Source: Asterella californica
Lineage: Eukaryota; Streptophyta; Marchantiopsida; Marchantiales; Aytoniaceae
DNA length: 64,000 bases
Direction: 5' to 3'
NCBI GenBank assembly: GCA_036924285.1
Contig: JAYKYS010000010.1
Coordinates: 3,348,001-3,412,000 of the forward strand
Of this stretch, positions 1 through 12,216 are shown in pieces (position 1 is the stretch's first letter; each line of letters opens with the position of its first letter). The position numbers and the translations under genes are program-made. Under the pieces are notes generated by a model. It worked only from the letters and a program-made list of their open reading frames with translations. It was not told the DNA's origin and did no database searches.

Positions 1-868
1 TAAATCACACACCAGACAACAAGCAATATAATCAGTTGAGAAGGTAATATCTTTTCTCGTGCAACTGCAATGTCGAATCTTTTATTTATCTAATATTGTA
101 AAACGCTCTCGTCTAGTCTCATCCGGATACTTTTAGCTCTAGGTGAGAGAATCTAGTTGGCAAAAAAGCTCTATACTTTGTTATTGATGACATCAAAATC
201 ATGAACTCCTTTCTGATGTTCTTGTCTTTTCACTTATACTTACAAAGCAACCAACTTCGTGTAGAAGAACAAATCAGAAAACACTTTCAAAAAGACATAC
301 AAGATTTATCATATACATATGTAGACATTGCAGATATATTTTTTGCAGAATCACCTCCATCTGATATTTCCTACGCCTCCACCATGATAATCAAATGATC
401 ATTGTTTTGTCTGTAACATTTTCACGATTGGTATTTTTTATCGGCTTCGCTCTAGTGATAGGTCTTTCGCGCCTCGATTTCTCAGGTTCCATGTCATGGA
501 CTTGCAAAAAATGCAGTCTAAACAACATATTGCCAAGATCTACAATCCACACTCGACTATATTGAGCACCGAAACTGAAAACGATTAATTATGCTTCTAT
601 AAGTATACGATCTCAATGCTCATCTTGTTTTGCTATCGCAACCGCTGATATCACCAAACTCCCCATGATCTCTTGTACTAGGACATCTTCTCCTGGAATT
701 CGTCTTGTGGCTCCTTGCACCTCAGAGATATCTTCTCTTGAAGTTAGACGTGCATCTGCACAAGTGTACAAGTTTAAACTCAACTTTCATCTTCATATCA
801 CAATATGATGTGCTTACTGCTATAAGTGTATGTAAAAAAGAGAAAGATATGCATTACAAAAAATATGG
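1..868. other. AT-rich non-coding stretch, no gene recognised
   Basis: No recognisable gene. A 65-codon open frame on the plus strand (201-398) reads as a plausible soluble peptide with an acidic, aromatic C-terminal half. It has no motif I know and no supporting signals, so I do not call it a gene. Confidence 0.4.
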
Positions 869-1065
869 AACTCCACGCTTCAGTCATACTATCAGCCTCT
901 ACTTACTTCTTACTAGTTTTTTAATGCTAGAACATGAAACTCCATGTTTCAATCATAGATCAACTTCTACTTACTTCTTACCAGTTTCTAATGCTATAAC
1001 ATAGAACTCCAAGCTTCGGTTATACTACCAATTTCTACTTACTTCTTATCAGTTTCTAATTAGCA
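869..1065. repeat. Diverged tandem repeat, 3 units of about 68 bp
   Basis: Three successive units begin with AACTCCA at about 869, 938 and 1005. Each contains a shared CTACTTACTTCTTA block followed by CTAGTTT or CAGTTTCTAAT. Spacing is 69 and 67 bp. Units differ at several positions, so the array is old. Confidence 0.8.
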
Positions 1066-1087
1066 TTAGGATTAGATCAGTTAAGTG

Positions 1088-1212
1088 CTTTGGAAAGCTG
1101 AAATAAGTGAGCCACATCTCGTACTTAGCCTTGGAAAGTTGAAAATAATTGAGCTACATCTCCTACTTAGCTTTGGAAAGCTGAAAGTCTTGAGCTACAA
1201 AGCAGGTTTCAG
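1088..1212. repeat. Diverged tandem repeat, 3 units of about 42 bp
   Basis: Units start at about 1088, 1130 and 1171 with C(T/C)TTGGAAAG(C/T)TGAAA and continue into GAGC(C/T)ACATCTC. The third unit drifts away after GAGCTACA. The array follows directly on the 68 bp array but has an unrelated unit. Confidence 0.75.
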
Positions 1213-1363
1213 ATCACTTTAGTTGCAAATAGGTTTCAAGTCACTCTCCCATCACGAGTAACCATGGAGCTAAATCAATCCAGAGTCTTGGAACATAAGG
1301 TCCAGAGAAAGGCACCAATCTCGATGATATCCGTGTTGTGAACAAGACGTTTCATTGTTTTAA

Positions 1364-1583
1364 GCTAGATAGTAGATAAGGACAGTGAGAATCTCGTTAA
1401 TCCATTCATGTAGAGCACTGGGTAGAAATCACGTCACATCAAGCTCAACAGGGTCTTCTTTCCCCGTTGATTCTTCCAAGCCCGTTCCCTTGGCTGTTAT
1501 TTCGCTAGATAGTAGATAAGGATAGTGAGAATCTCGTTAATCCATTCATGCAAAGCACTGTGCAGAAATCACATCGCGTCAGC
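1364..1583. repeat. Direct repeat pair, about 80 bp, 140 bp apart
   Basis: The block starting GCTAGATAGTAGATAAGG at 1364 recurs at 1504 and stays similar for about 80 bp, through AGAATCTCGTTAATCC and the AGAAATCAC segment. The sequence between the copies is unrelated. Confidence 0.8.
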
Positions 1584-1825
1584 ATCCGTAGCATGGAAGA
1601 GGAGGAGGGAATGGGAGTGATACAATGTTCAGCAACAAAACAGAGCACCAGAGTAGAGCGAGCTAGATAGAGACCAGAGGAGCGGCAACTGAAAGAGAAG
1701 GGGGCGTCCAAAACGAGTCGCGACGTGCTTCATGTCATTGTTGAAATTGTAGTCATTCTCATAACGAATCCCTCGGTGTAAGTCTATGGATGTTTGTTGT
1801 CCTGACGGTAAGTTTCTTGTGAACA

Positions 1826-2213
1826 GCTTATGAAACTTTGTCTGACGAGGAGGAGGAAGAATTACGCTTTGACTGGAGATGAAAGTGGTCCGGCTGCACC
1901 TGAATCAGGCTTTCCAAGAGGAGTAGGGTTCAACGGCTTTCCTGGGGGTTTTCAAAGTGAACAATGAAAGCCGGGTGGTTCTCAGAAAACATTTTACCAC
2001 AACTTTCAAGGTGGACTTGATATGGGTCAGTATCAGCAGTATTGTTCAGTCAACCCTAATGAGCAGCAAGGTTATACTTCTCAACAAAGAGAAAATACAA
2101 AATAGACTTCAAAGAGTCACACAGACTAGTTATCGCACTCTAGCGAGACAACCAACGTGTTCGATTATAATGCTCCAAGAACTGACGAGAATCTGCAAAT
2201 TCAGACTGTAATG
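1826..2213 (+). pseudogene. J-domain (DnaJ/HSP40-like) gene fragment, broken
   Basis: Reading from 1826 gives AYETLSDEE, the end of a J-domain (helix IV region, family form AYE-LSDEEKR). A one-base shift then gives NYALTGDESGP, followed by a Gly/Phe-rich stretch with GFP-G and FNGFPGGFQ. The order matches J-proteins in which the J-domain is followed by a G/F-rich linker; plant ER-type J-proteins with the form KRKNYDLYGDE are the closest I know. The HPD-containing first part of the domain is not found upstream. Besides the frameshift there are in-frame stops after GGFQSEQ and further downstream. A splice-acceptor-like TGAACAG precedes the fragment. I read it as one surviving exon of a pseudogene. 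J-proteins stimulate Hsp70 ATPase, but no function is expected here. Confidence 0.55.
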
Positions 2214-4957
2214 CTTCTAACCCTTCCTTTCGTTTAGTATATCTCTTAAAGTAAATCGCTAATGCATTTATTCATCCGTATCCTCACTAAAGATCACACA
2301 TGAAGTGTGACTAGAGGTCTTCAAAAGCGCTAAATTACAAAGATGAGCTACACAATGAGAGGTAAGCATATTGACGATACGTTTCAGTCAAGTTGTAACT
2401 TCGTTCTGTATGCAAGTCATCACTGAAGCTCCGTCAGAACCAAAACTTGTCATTTTTCATCTTCCAACCCCACACTTTCAACAGTTCAAGAAGAGTTTTT
2501 GTTATTTTCTCATAATGCTTTTCAAGAAATCTAATAAGAATGAGGAAGGTTGTTACTACATGTTTTTCTTCCAAAAAGATTCACGGATCATCAAATGACC
2601 ATGCACAACCATATCAGTCGTCTCATGCACATCAGATCTAAGAAATACCATAAAAGAGTTTCATATACGAGGATGACAATCAAGTTGTAAATCTTGAGGA
2701 TGAGATAGATAAGGATGAGAGAGAGGAGAAAATATTATAGTAAACGTTACCTACTGTTTTGTGTGGTATATCTTATGCATACAAGAGGATAGATAAGTTT
2801 AGAAGGGTGGATTTCTTGTTGTGGATATTTTACATTTGAATAACTAAAATAATAATAAAAGTGACTATATGCCTAATAAAGGTTAAGAGCGATAAGTAGT
2901 TTCATGATAAACTAGATTACTCAATTGAGTCTTGCTCATATCTGCAAGTCCCAGTCTGCTTTACGAATTACCTTTACCGCTCTAGTAATATCGTCTTCCC
3001 AGTGACTTGAAAAATTAATGGATATAACTTCAATGCATATTTATTTATTATCTTGTGGCTGCTTTTGAAGAGCAAGATGTGATATAGCAAATGCAGATCA
3101 CTGAATGAAATACGATGCATAAAATAGCTACATTTTCTTACATCTTAGGTTTTATAATTACATTTCTTCACCACGACAATAACGTTCAAAGTAACTATAG
3201 GAATATAATCATAAATTCTATAAATTGTTTATATATATTTATACGTGTTTAGTCAAAAAAGAAAACTGCGTAACACATCGTGTGACTATAAGGAGATTCT
3301 ACTGTAGTAAGCTCTGTAGTGAGCGTGTGATGCAGTGGACATGAATTCTGGCGACATGTGTGAGCCCGCCAATGGACGTGGCTACACGGAATGCAATTCG
3401 GATTACGGGGGCGAAACCAGAAACGTCATTTCATATCTCGTCTGGGATGAGAACGGAGAACGGAAACGGCGTGACTACACGTTACCGTACGTGCCGAGGT
3501 TCTTTGCGTGTGTCTTGCTTCATGCAGAACCACGGGAAGACTGACTGCGCACGAAACTACGTTCATGATTGTTATCTCAAGTCAAGTCATGTTACTCTGC
3601 CGAGTTTAGCAATTGACCAAGTTTTAACTTATTCGCTGTTGGCTCATGTATCCCAACGTCTGTTTGGATCGTGCTGAGCGTGTGAACTTTGAAGACTTGT
3701 CTTCACCGAGGGTACAAGTAGTCCAGGTAACCCAGAGCACCTCAATGAGTTTGTATTTTATATTTCAAAATTTAATGTAGAAATTCAAGTTTTGAACTAT
3801 TCTTCAAAATCCATAATGAAATGCAATAATTTCAAGTATGATAAAAATAAAAGATAGCGGTCTGTTTTGCGTGTCAAGTTTTATTAAAAATAATACATTC
3901 AAAAGAAAATTACCAATTTCCTTGATTTGGATTTGCATTGTCTAACAATATGGCATGTTAATGATTACTTTTACCGCATAATTGATTTCTTTTTATTCTA
4001 GACTTCTTATAAAAGTTAATCACATATTAATCACATATATTTTAGAGGACGTGTAAGTTCCTCCGGTATCCAGTATTGGTCATTATAGAGTCCGCTCAAA
4101 TATATATATATATATCATTTCTGTAATTTTCTTCGATGATTCCACTACATGTCTAAATCTTAATCATGTAGGCTCATGCATGAGGGTGATATATGAGTCC
4201 CTAATATACTGTTTGCGGTGTGACACATTTTCGATCACGAAATACAAATTGAAGAAAGAAATAAACAAAAATGCATGCTTTCTTCATCAAAATAGAGCTA
4301 ACATTTAAACCTGTATGATTACAAGTGCTCCGGGTAACCCAGGAGACTTTATTTCGCGGGTTTACTTTCAGAGAACTAACAACTTTGGTAAGTCTTCATC
4401 TCAAATTGGAGTCTATGAAATAAAGAATCCACTTAAAGCTACTCACTAACTTTACAAGTTATGATTTATCTCAAAACAAATCATTTAGTATATACAGAGA
4501 TATGTTAACATGAAAATTTTGAGATTTCTTGGAGCGAAAGAGAATCTCTTATGAGATTCAAATAACACTATGAAAAGAAAACTATTCTCTTTCAGCTTTG
4601 ATACTCGTATTTGGGGTTTACGTGCTTTGCGAGTAAATATTCAAAGTTTAAAACTGCTTATTTAGAAAAATAAATCTAGTAAATATAATATGATATATAT
4701 ATCTTTAATAGAAAATTCAATAAAGTCAAAAGAATTCAAGTACATTTGATCCATATTCAAAGTTGAAATACTATTAAATTATTATTCCTTTTTAAGTAGA
4801 GGCGGAGTGCTGCCAGGAGAGAACTTTATCGCCTTTTGTTAGTGGCCTGAATCTTCCACTTGCTTACCCCCATGGCCAGGAAAACAAACAGATCATGGAG
4901 AAGATTAATGATGAATAAAATAAGTTGTTCACTTTGCATTACATTGCTTCTCAGTAG
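2214..4957. other. AT-rich intergenic DNA with a GC-richer island
   Basis: No recognised gene. Positions 3330-3720 are richer in G+C than their surroundings and carry two overlapping open frames in different frames (3335-3544 and 3360-3677). Neither resembles a known family. An (AT)n run lies near 4100. Confidence 0.5.
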
Positions 4958-4959
4958 TA

Positions 4960-5390
4960 CAGTCAAACCTCGTTATAGTCAGGCACTTCGTGACATTGTT
5001 TTTGGTTACTATAACCCTTTGTGATAGTAAACTTATACTCACTTTACTGAATAAAAATGTAAAATGTGCTTATATAGATTATTTTAATGAAAGAAAATTT
5101 GCACATGTAATTACAAAAGAAATGAATTTAAGTAAACAAAATGTAAAATACGTCTTGTTTAGTGTGTCATGAACAATGGATAACAATGTCTCACAAATGA
5201 AAGAAAAAAACAAAAAATTTACGCAAGAAAATTTATTGTTGTGAAAATATTAAAAATCATTCAGTTATAATCACATGTCTTTGTATTTCTCTCTGAGATA
5301 AATTTATAAACAAATGATCCGTCCTCATGGAAATTGTGACTATAACGCAATTGTAACTATATCGGGTGTGACTATAACGAGGTTTCACTG
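4960..5390. mobile_element. Tc1/mariner-like MITE with TA target duplication
   Basis: The left end CAGTCAAACCTCGTTATAG and the right end (reverse complement CAGTGAAACCTCGTTATAG) form terminal inverted repeats matching at 20 of 21 positions. The 431 bp element is flanked by TA on both sides (4958-4959 and 5391-5392), the target used by Tc1/mariner/pogo transposases. The interior is AT-rich and repeats the ACTATAAC motif near both ends. A 60-codon frame inside (4990-5172) shows no DDE/DDD motif, so the element is non-autonomous. Confidence 0.9.
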
Positions 5391-5392
5391 TA

Positions 5393-7374
5393 TCATAATT
5401 TCGTCCTAATATATATTCCATTCACTTGTTCATCATAGCACTAGTCTCATCATGATAGTAAGAATTCATGACAATCTTGAGAACTATTCATTCAACACCA
5501 AGTTGGATATAGTGAACGAGTATCCAGTAAGAGTCAAAGCAACGAGTAGCAACCTTTATCCAACAAGTATAACGTTCACACGTCCATGTCTCTGCCTTTG
5601 CATTGATGTATCAGAACGGACTTATCGATGCTCTCAACGATCCAAACGGTTGAACTAGTTTGGGCGGGAGATTATCTGATGATGGGGGCAGACATTCAAA
5701 CTTCTATGACATCGAGCACGGGATATAGAAACGGATCTGAAGAGCATATATATATATAGTCACACCAATGATCAACAAATCCAGCTGACAGAAAATAAGA
5801 AATCCACAGAGAAAAGAACGATGCATTTAATCTGAACCGTAGTTTCAAAGCATCAAATGGGTGATCTAGATCTCTATGATTCAAGAAAAGAAATACTCCA
5901 TATACCATGCTTTGTGAGCATGGTATAATTCTCTAAGCACAAAACTCAAACAGCTTCATCATTTCTCCCACAAATATAAAAATAAAACAATTTATAAAAG
6001 TAAAAGTAATATATATTATAAGATAGTATACATTTATATATAAGGAACAAGGGGAAGACAAATCTGGCGTGTCATTTGTGTCCCTTGCCAACCTATGCAG
6101 TGGATATTTAAAATAAAAGGTTTTTCACTATTTTTTATGCCTAAATTTCTTCGTCATCAAGTACTTTCGAAGGCTAGAATTCGTACCAAATTTGATCACA
6201 ATGTAACATCTCACTAGACGCATCTTTTGGAGCCATGGAGGGCAAAGATAAATCTCAGCAAGAAAAATTCTGATAATTCGTGAATTGGTTGACAGTCACA
6301 TAACTGTTCGAATGACCTGCACTATGACTTTAACAATAATTATTATATATATATATAATACTATTTAATATTTAATGTATATATGTAATCACATAAATTA
6401 GACTGTGAAATGCTTTGAATGAGTGTTTAACAATTTGTGAAGTCACGATCTGCAAAAACTAACATTTATTATTATCTTCACTATTAATAATATTACTTTA
6501 TGCTTTTTTTCAGAGATGAAGTGGAAGTTAAGGATATTTGACATCTAAGTTGATATCAAAAGAAGAAGAATATGAGATAAAGAGATTGATTAATTCAATA
6601 TAACTAGAAAATTAGAAAGAGTAGAAGAGATCGTTGTGAGGGAATCATGAGAGAAGTTGCGAATGTTTTTCATTTCCCCACCATGAGTCAAATTTCAGTG
6701 CTTCTGTCCCCCTAAAAGAAACACGGTCAAAAATTTCTACAACCAAAGTTTACCGCTAGTTAAAACACGGTGGGCCGTGGTTTCCCTACTGGTGATCTCC
6801 ATTCTGGAGTTAGATTTCGTGGTGTCTCGAATTCTTCATTTTAACATTTCTCTCTAAGTTTGATGAAACATAACATGTAAAGCTGATGAATAGTTTAATC
6901 CCATTCCTTATTTCATAGATTTTAAATTGACATATAGATGAAAACATAGTCACCAAAATCTTTTTCTGTTGAACGGGTAAATTTATCAGTTCTCTGAAAG
7001 CAAACTCGCAAAATAAGATCTCTTGGATGACCAAGATCGCTTGTAGTCATACTCGAGGTTTAACTTTAATACACTCTAATATCTCTCTATGTATATAGAG
7101 GGAATGACTTGTATAATTCATTGGAAAACACTTATTGTGATAATATATTTTTACCGATTATATATGCAGCAGGAATGATCACATTTGATTTAGACGCAGT
7201 ACAAACTCTAAGGGTGTAATCGCACCAGGTTTAACGAAACGAGTATTTTTGGTTTTACATGGTGGGTCGTTAAAGTCAGAGTATACTGTTTTACCGCGCT
7301 GACAACCTTTTAGTTTTTTCGAGACGGGTGAGATCGTACCCATCTCTGGCAGTCTGGTTGTAGAAAGGTGCTAT
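5393..7374. other. AT-rich intergenic DNA
   Basis: No gene recognised. There is a small hairpin (ACCATGC ... GCATGGT, about 5902-5926) and there are several (AT)n runs. A 74-codon minus-strand frame (6810-7034) lacks any family signature. Confidence 0.45.
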
Positions 7375-7600
7375 TAGAGGTGTCAAAGTTCAGAAGAAAC
7401 ATTCTTCAACTGTGGAGAGGTATTTGACTGTAAAATTGTCACATTTACTTTATATATAAGCGCGACTCATTCTCGATCACATCTGTGAGTAGACATCACG
7501 ATTTTATCATTGATTTTTTTTCAGTTTGTACACTCAAGATAATTAATCAGAGCATCGGAGAATCTATTGTAAAAAAAATTGAAGAAATGAGTGAAGAGCC
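7375..7600 (+). mobile_element. hAT-like MITE copy 1 (end and about 220 bp)
   Basis: It begins TAGAGGTGTCAAAGTTCAG, close to the common hAT terminus TAGGGGTGTCAAA. It then aligns along its length with the copy at 11596: shared blocks include ATTCTTCAAC followed by GAGAG, GTGA-T-GACAT-ACGAT, and a TTTTT-CAGTT block. The matching far end and an 8 bp target duplication were not found. Confidence 0.6.
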
Positions 7601-8498
7601 GTTAAGAAAAAGCCCGCGATGTTTTCTTATGATACCTCCGGAGGTGCTCGCATGAAACACTGGCTGAGACGATGCCTGATCTAGCCCGCGATGTTTTCCT
7701 GAGCGATACACAGCTCTAGACAAAACTCGCCTTGGATAAACTACGGCAATTTTCCTTCTGGCAGTTAGAAAATCTTTCATCTTAGCTTTGACACGCACTA
7801 CTGTGCATTCCAGTGTGGATTTTTGAGTCTCTCACATTTGAGTCCCAAGGTCTCACACGTAAATACACTATACTTCAAGATAATATGCATGGTGCGATCC
7901 AAACAGATTTTCTGTTCAAAAAACCAGTGTCGTCTTCAATCGACCACAAAGTTACGAGATGCAAAAGTGGGGAAATGTCTGCAATGGATGAAAGCCTGAC
8001 CGGTGATATTGGAGGTAGAAGGCACAATGAAAGTACGATAGAACCTGTCTACAGACTACAGCAAGAGAGACGGGCCGGTCACTCTTATCACTGTAGCGAT
8101 TGTATGATTAAACAGAGGTTTCACTTTTAGAGCTTTGATATATAAAGAGAAAAATATATTACTGAAATTAGAACTGAGAAATGAGTTGAAAATTAAGATT
8201 TGTTTTCTTTCCAAATAACTTCTCTGTTAAATAAAACTATTTCTAATGAATTATCAGTATAGATTAGTGAGGGGAAAGAAAGAGGATTAAAATATTGTAT
8301 CACTATTATACAACAGAGAAGTTATCACTATTTTACACTGAACGCAAGATTTTATCACTCCGATTTTATCACCACCGGTTCTCACTGTATGTGGATCACA
8401 TTATGAGGTTCTATTGTATAATAAGTACAATAATTATAATTATAATTTAAGTACAACAACAACAACAATAATAATAATAATAATATAGTTAACCAATT
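7601..8498. other. Intergenic DNA with Tc1/mariner-type end motifs
   Basis: The palindrome ACCTCCGGAGGT lies near 7637. A plus-strand frame (7813-8130) is open but unrecognised. Between 8080 and 8420 three motifs resemble the right end of the MITE at 4960: AGAGGTTTCACTT, CCGGTTCTCACTGTA and GAGGTTCTATTGTA. No matching left ends were found. AAC and AAT triplet runs lie at about 8449-8486. Confidence 0.4.
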
Positions 8499-8650
8499 AA
8501 ACATCGGTTAACTCTGTGCCAGCCGCCAAGGTAAAATAGATGATGCAAGCTTTAAGGGAATGTTTGGGCGTAAAGCATATATAGGTGGCATTTTAAGCCT
8601 CCGTCAAATTCTGCGGGGTCAAGATCTTCAAAGAATGTCGAGTCCAAGTC
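8499..8650 (+). pseudogene. Nuclear insertion of plastid 16S rRNA (NUPT fragment)
   Basis: The segment follows the 530-loop region of plastid 16S rRNA. It has ACATCGGTTAACTCTGTGCC, then AGCCGCCAAGGTAA in place of the universal AGCAGCCGCGGTAA, GATGCAAGC, TGGGCGTAAAGC, a TAGGTGGC-TTTTAAG block and CCGTCAAAT. TAACTCTGTGCC at this position is the plastid rather than the plant mitochondrial form. Universally conserved bases are changed (CCGCGG to CCAAGG), so it cannot be functional rRNA. About 150 bp is preserved; I cannot follow it further in either direction. It shows that the host carries plastids and that the transfer is old. Confidence 0.85.
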
Positions 8651-10194
8651 TAACAGATTCTGAATATGAAGAGAAACCCAAAGATACATCCATGATATCA
8701 CGTAAAAAGTTCATATAATATCAATATAAAACCAGAAGATTATATGAGCTTATACATATATGTTCATGATATAACATAAAAAGGTTAGATATGTCAGTAT
8801 ACATAAAAGAAGTTATATCTTTGTTTTATCACAAGGAATAAGGATTCCTTAGTAGACCTAATTTTTGTGCATGAACTAGTGCATGGTAGTAATTGAACAG
8901 AAAATGAGGTCAAGCGTTCCTTTCCTTTAAAATCTACTAGCAGAGATTTCTTTCAGGTATCTTAGCTTCAGCCTTGTTCATGAAATGTAATGGTAAATCA
9001 GAAACTTAAGTTATCACTTGCTTGGTGTGATAGATAAACACTAATCGATGTGCCATTCTTTATATTATCCAATATGGTATGCTTTCTTCACTCTCTACCG
9101 ACATGTATCATAACAATGGAGTGCAATATGTAACTTGATTAAGTGTAAATATTTATTCCAGATAACTTGTGATGAAATGGGTGCTTCATGAAATCAACAC
9201 GGTTTTACAGTATTAGTCACATTAAGTACAACTTACTTATGAAGTTCGGTAGAAATGCTGAAGCTGAAAAGAGAAGAATGAACATTTATTCTTATTATGT
9301 TCGTGTGTAAGGAAAATCGAAAAATGTTCACGAAATAAGAGCTCCATCATACCCCCTTAATATGTTCGGTTCCAGGACTGTAATTATGGAGAAAAATAAT
9401 TTCGCACAGGATTCCTGCTCAGGAATTTTCTTCAGGGAGGAAAGTGTTTGTCCAGCTACACTTTCCGAGTAGGTAAATAATTATTTCAGAATAAGACAGT
9501 TTAAAATATGCCTCTGAGAACGACATCTGGAACAGTTTCGAGACTTGGTCATCAGAGAAACGAACATCTCTTAACTTTTGTTTTCTGTTTTTGCTTGATC
9601 ATACCTCCCATCTGCAGTAGAGAGTTATGGATAATAATTATTGATCACAAAGCAGATTCACAGTTTGCTAAACTGTCATCTCACCTTTGAAAGTTAATTT
9701 ATCTTTAGTTAGAAAATCCAGAGTTTATTTATCACAACCGGATTACCTTGTCCACGTGGCAGAACGGCCATTTAGAAGATGAGGACCGTCTATCTGCACT
9801 GCTGGAGTGACCGCCAAGTCAGCTCTGTCATCGAAAGGACTCTCCCATTGCAAGTGAGAGGTTTTATAAGGGAAAAAAGAAAAGCTATAAAGTCCTTTCA
9901 AGCAAAATATTCATCCAAATTGCATTTTTGCCTAGAAGAAGGAAAAAGAAAAACGTAGAGAAAAGAGAGAAATGTAAAAGCACGACTGGACAAGACATTA
10001 CAGTGGGGGTGTAATCGAGATATTAGTTAAAATTCTATAAATATACAATAAATTTTTTAATATCTTTAAATTAAAATATATTTCAGAATAAATATTATAT
10101 ATTAACTGTATACTACATGCTGGGTCTTCCGGAAAAAATCCATAAGAAATGTGAGTTCCATCTGCAGCATAAGACTGGTCTGTTTTCTACAAGG

Positions 10195-10246
10195 TTTAAT
10201 TTATCATCTAACCTTTCTCACCGGAAGAGTTAAGTGATAAATTTAA
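10195..10246. repeat. Short foldback, copy a
   Basis: TTTAATTTATCATCTAACC on the left pairs with GTTAAGTGATAAATTTAA on the right around the short loop TCTCACCGG. This is one of about seven copies of a 50 bp hairpin whose arms read TTTAATTTATTA-CTAACCTTTT and its complement. Confidence 0.75.
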
Positions 10247-10442
10247 CGTATTTGCATATTTTTCTCTTCTTACAGGTAAGCTGATAAAAAAAATCAACAT
10301 ATTTTATGAATATAAAAATGAGCAAAACCGGAGACACGGAAAGATCTAAATATAAACCATAAGGGGAGGATATAAAAAAAAATAACTCCCCAAATCACAT
10401 ATGAGGGATGCTGATCACTACCGGATCATATTTTATCAAAAG

Positions 10443-10495
10443 TTTAATTTATTATCTATTTTTTCTCAATGGAAAAGTTAGATAAATAAATTAAA
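10443..10495. repeat. Short foldback, copy b
   Basis: TTTAATTTATTATCTATTTT pairs with AAAAGTTAGATAAATAAATTAAA around the loop TCTCAATGG. It lies 250 bp from copy a in the same arrangement. Confidence 0.75.
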
Positions 10496-11595
10496 CCCTA
10501 GCCTATGAGGCAAAATAAAAGAAAAGAGTCTGTTCGAGCAAAAGGAATGAGAAACGAAACCGATTAGGTACGAGAAACTCGGGAATAAAATCCTAACAAT
10601 ATAGAATTAAAATAATACTAAATAATACGAATACTCTAGAAACAGAGCCCTAATCACTAAGCAGCCCTACGCAGTCAACCACAGTAGACAGATGCGGCAG
10701 CTTGCTCGAACTGTCCGATCCTTTTCCGAATGATGACTAGTCTAGAGGATCCACTGTAGAGATTACCTGTTAATCATCGGATCTGACGAATAAGATTAGC
10801 AAAACCGAGAATTTAGGGATCTCATATCTTCTAGTGGGCGCTGCTGAGTCAAAGTCTATGAGCACATTTCTCACTGTCTCACATCTCAGTCAGAGTCCCA
10901 CAGTAACATATGGCAGAAGGACGCGTGGACGTCTAGTTTCTAGGGCTATTTGCTTGAACGGACCTTCTTACGAAATTCTTGTTAGAAAGAACCCACGAGA
11001 TGTTCGTCATTATTGAGCAGACCCTTGACTGTCTATGAAGTTTGAACCATTTCTCTATGACCGATAGTTGACTAGGTTACCATGGTGTATTTTTGCTGAC
11101 TAGGGTTGAAGGATTGAGCTTTTTCGGCTGGAAGATTAGTCCTCACTCCGTCACGGCTATGGTAAGATAGAGATTCCAACAATCAAAACAGTCATGCATT
11201 TGTTCCAGATTCAAGATGACTGTAAAACAAGACGATGTATTTTTATGTTCTATTTTCTGCACTATGTCATCTTCAACATAATCTCCTCTATCATAAAACT
11301 GCAGTGAAAGAGAGTTTGATGTCTACATCATATAGTCTTCATGTTTTAACATCAATGGGACCAAATGTTTACCTCGGGTTTGTCTACTATGCCCTCATTC
11401 TCTTCATGCTACAGTACAATCAGCTGTTGTCATGTGCGTTGTGCTGGCCGGAAGTAGCCAGCAAGGTTACAGACTGCAGTTTAGGGTTTAGTCAGCGATC
11501 AGTGACATGGAAATGGTTCATAGGCAATCAAGGATAAGTTCAAGGATCAAAAACATCTCATGGGTCCGTTCAAGCAAATACCCCCTGGTTTCTAA

Positions 11596-11820
11596 TAGGG
11601 GTATCAAAGTTAAGAATGAATATTCTTCAACGGTTGAGAGAAAAAAAGTCATAATTCTTTCACAAGTAATTTTATGTAGAATCGCAGTTTATTCTAGATC
11701 TTTTGTGAATGGACATTACGATCTCTTCATTAATATTTTTACAGTTCTGATATCGAGATATAATTACTCAGAACAGTAAATTGTTTATTGCAAAAGAGAA
11801 CGAATGAAAGGAGTGAAAAT
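11596..11820 (+). mobile_element. hAT-like MITE copy 2
   Basis: It starts TAGGGGTATCAAAGTTAAG and matches copy 1 (7375-7600) in order: ATTCTTCAACGGTTGAGAG, GTGAATGGACATTACGAT, TTTTTACAGTT and a final GAATGAAAGGAGTGAAAAT block. The shared internal sequence makes a common family likely. No opposite terminus or target duplication was seen. Confidence 0.6.
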
Positions 11821-12216
11821 CATTTAAAAATACACCCACTGCTTTTTGCTACCTGCCAGAAACACCCCCAAGGTCTGGCTGAAGTTGTAACTCCCTCCCA
11901 CATACTCTAACTATGAAATCCCTAGTATCTAGTTCCATCATCAAGCTCTGAACAAGAGAGCGTTCCTAAATCAGGCAGTGGTCGCTGTTGGAGAACATGC
12001 AGGGAAATATTCTGAAATGAGTTCGCTATTAACATTTATGCCTGTGGACATGGAGCCCGACTAACTTGCTATGGTAAAATACATACAGTATAAAGATTCT
12101 CGACTTTTACATGCGACAGAACCGCGGATCTCAGGGTTTAGTCCACCGGTAGAAGCCACATGGACCGTTAGATAGTTCTATTGCCCACGAGCAGAAAGCT
12201 GCAAATGTGGACTTGG
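11821..12216. other. Non-coding stretch
   Basis: Nothing recognised between the MITE copy and the 43 bp tandem array. Confidence 0.4.

Larger units (their letters stand above)
8651..11595. other. AT-rich intergenic DNA with two foldbacks
   Basis: No gene recognised. It contains two copies of the short foldback family listed separately (10195 and 10443). A CACGTGGC box lies near 9755, and a TGGGGGTGTAATCGAG motif near 10006 recalls the hAT-like ends. Frames at 9508, 10834 and 11235 are open by chance as far as I can tell. Confidence 0.45.
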
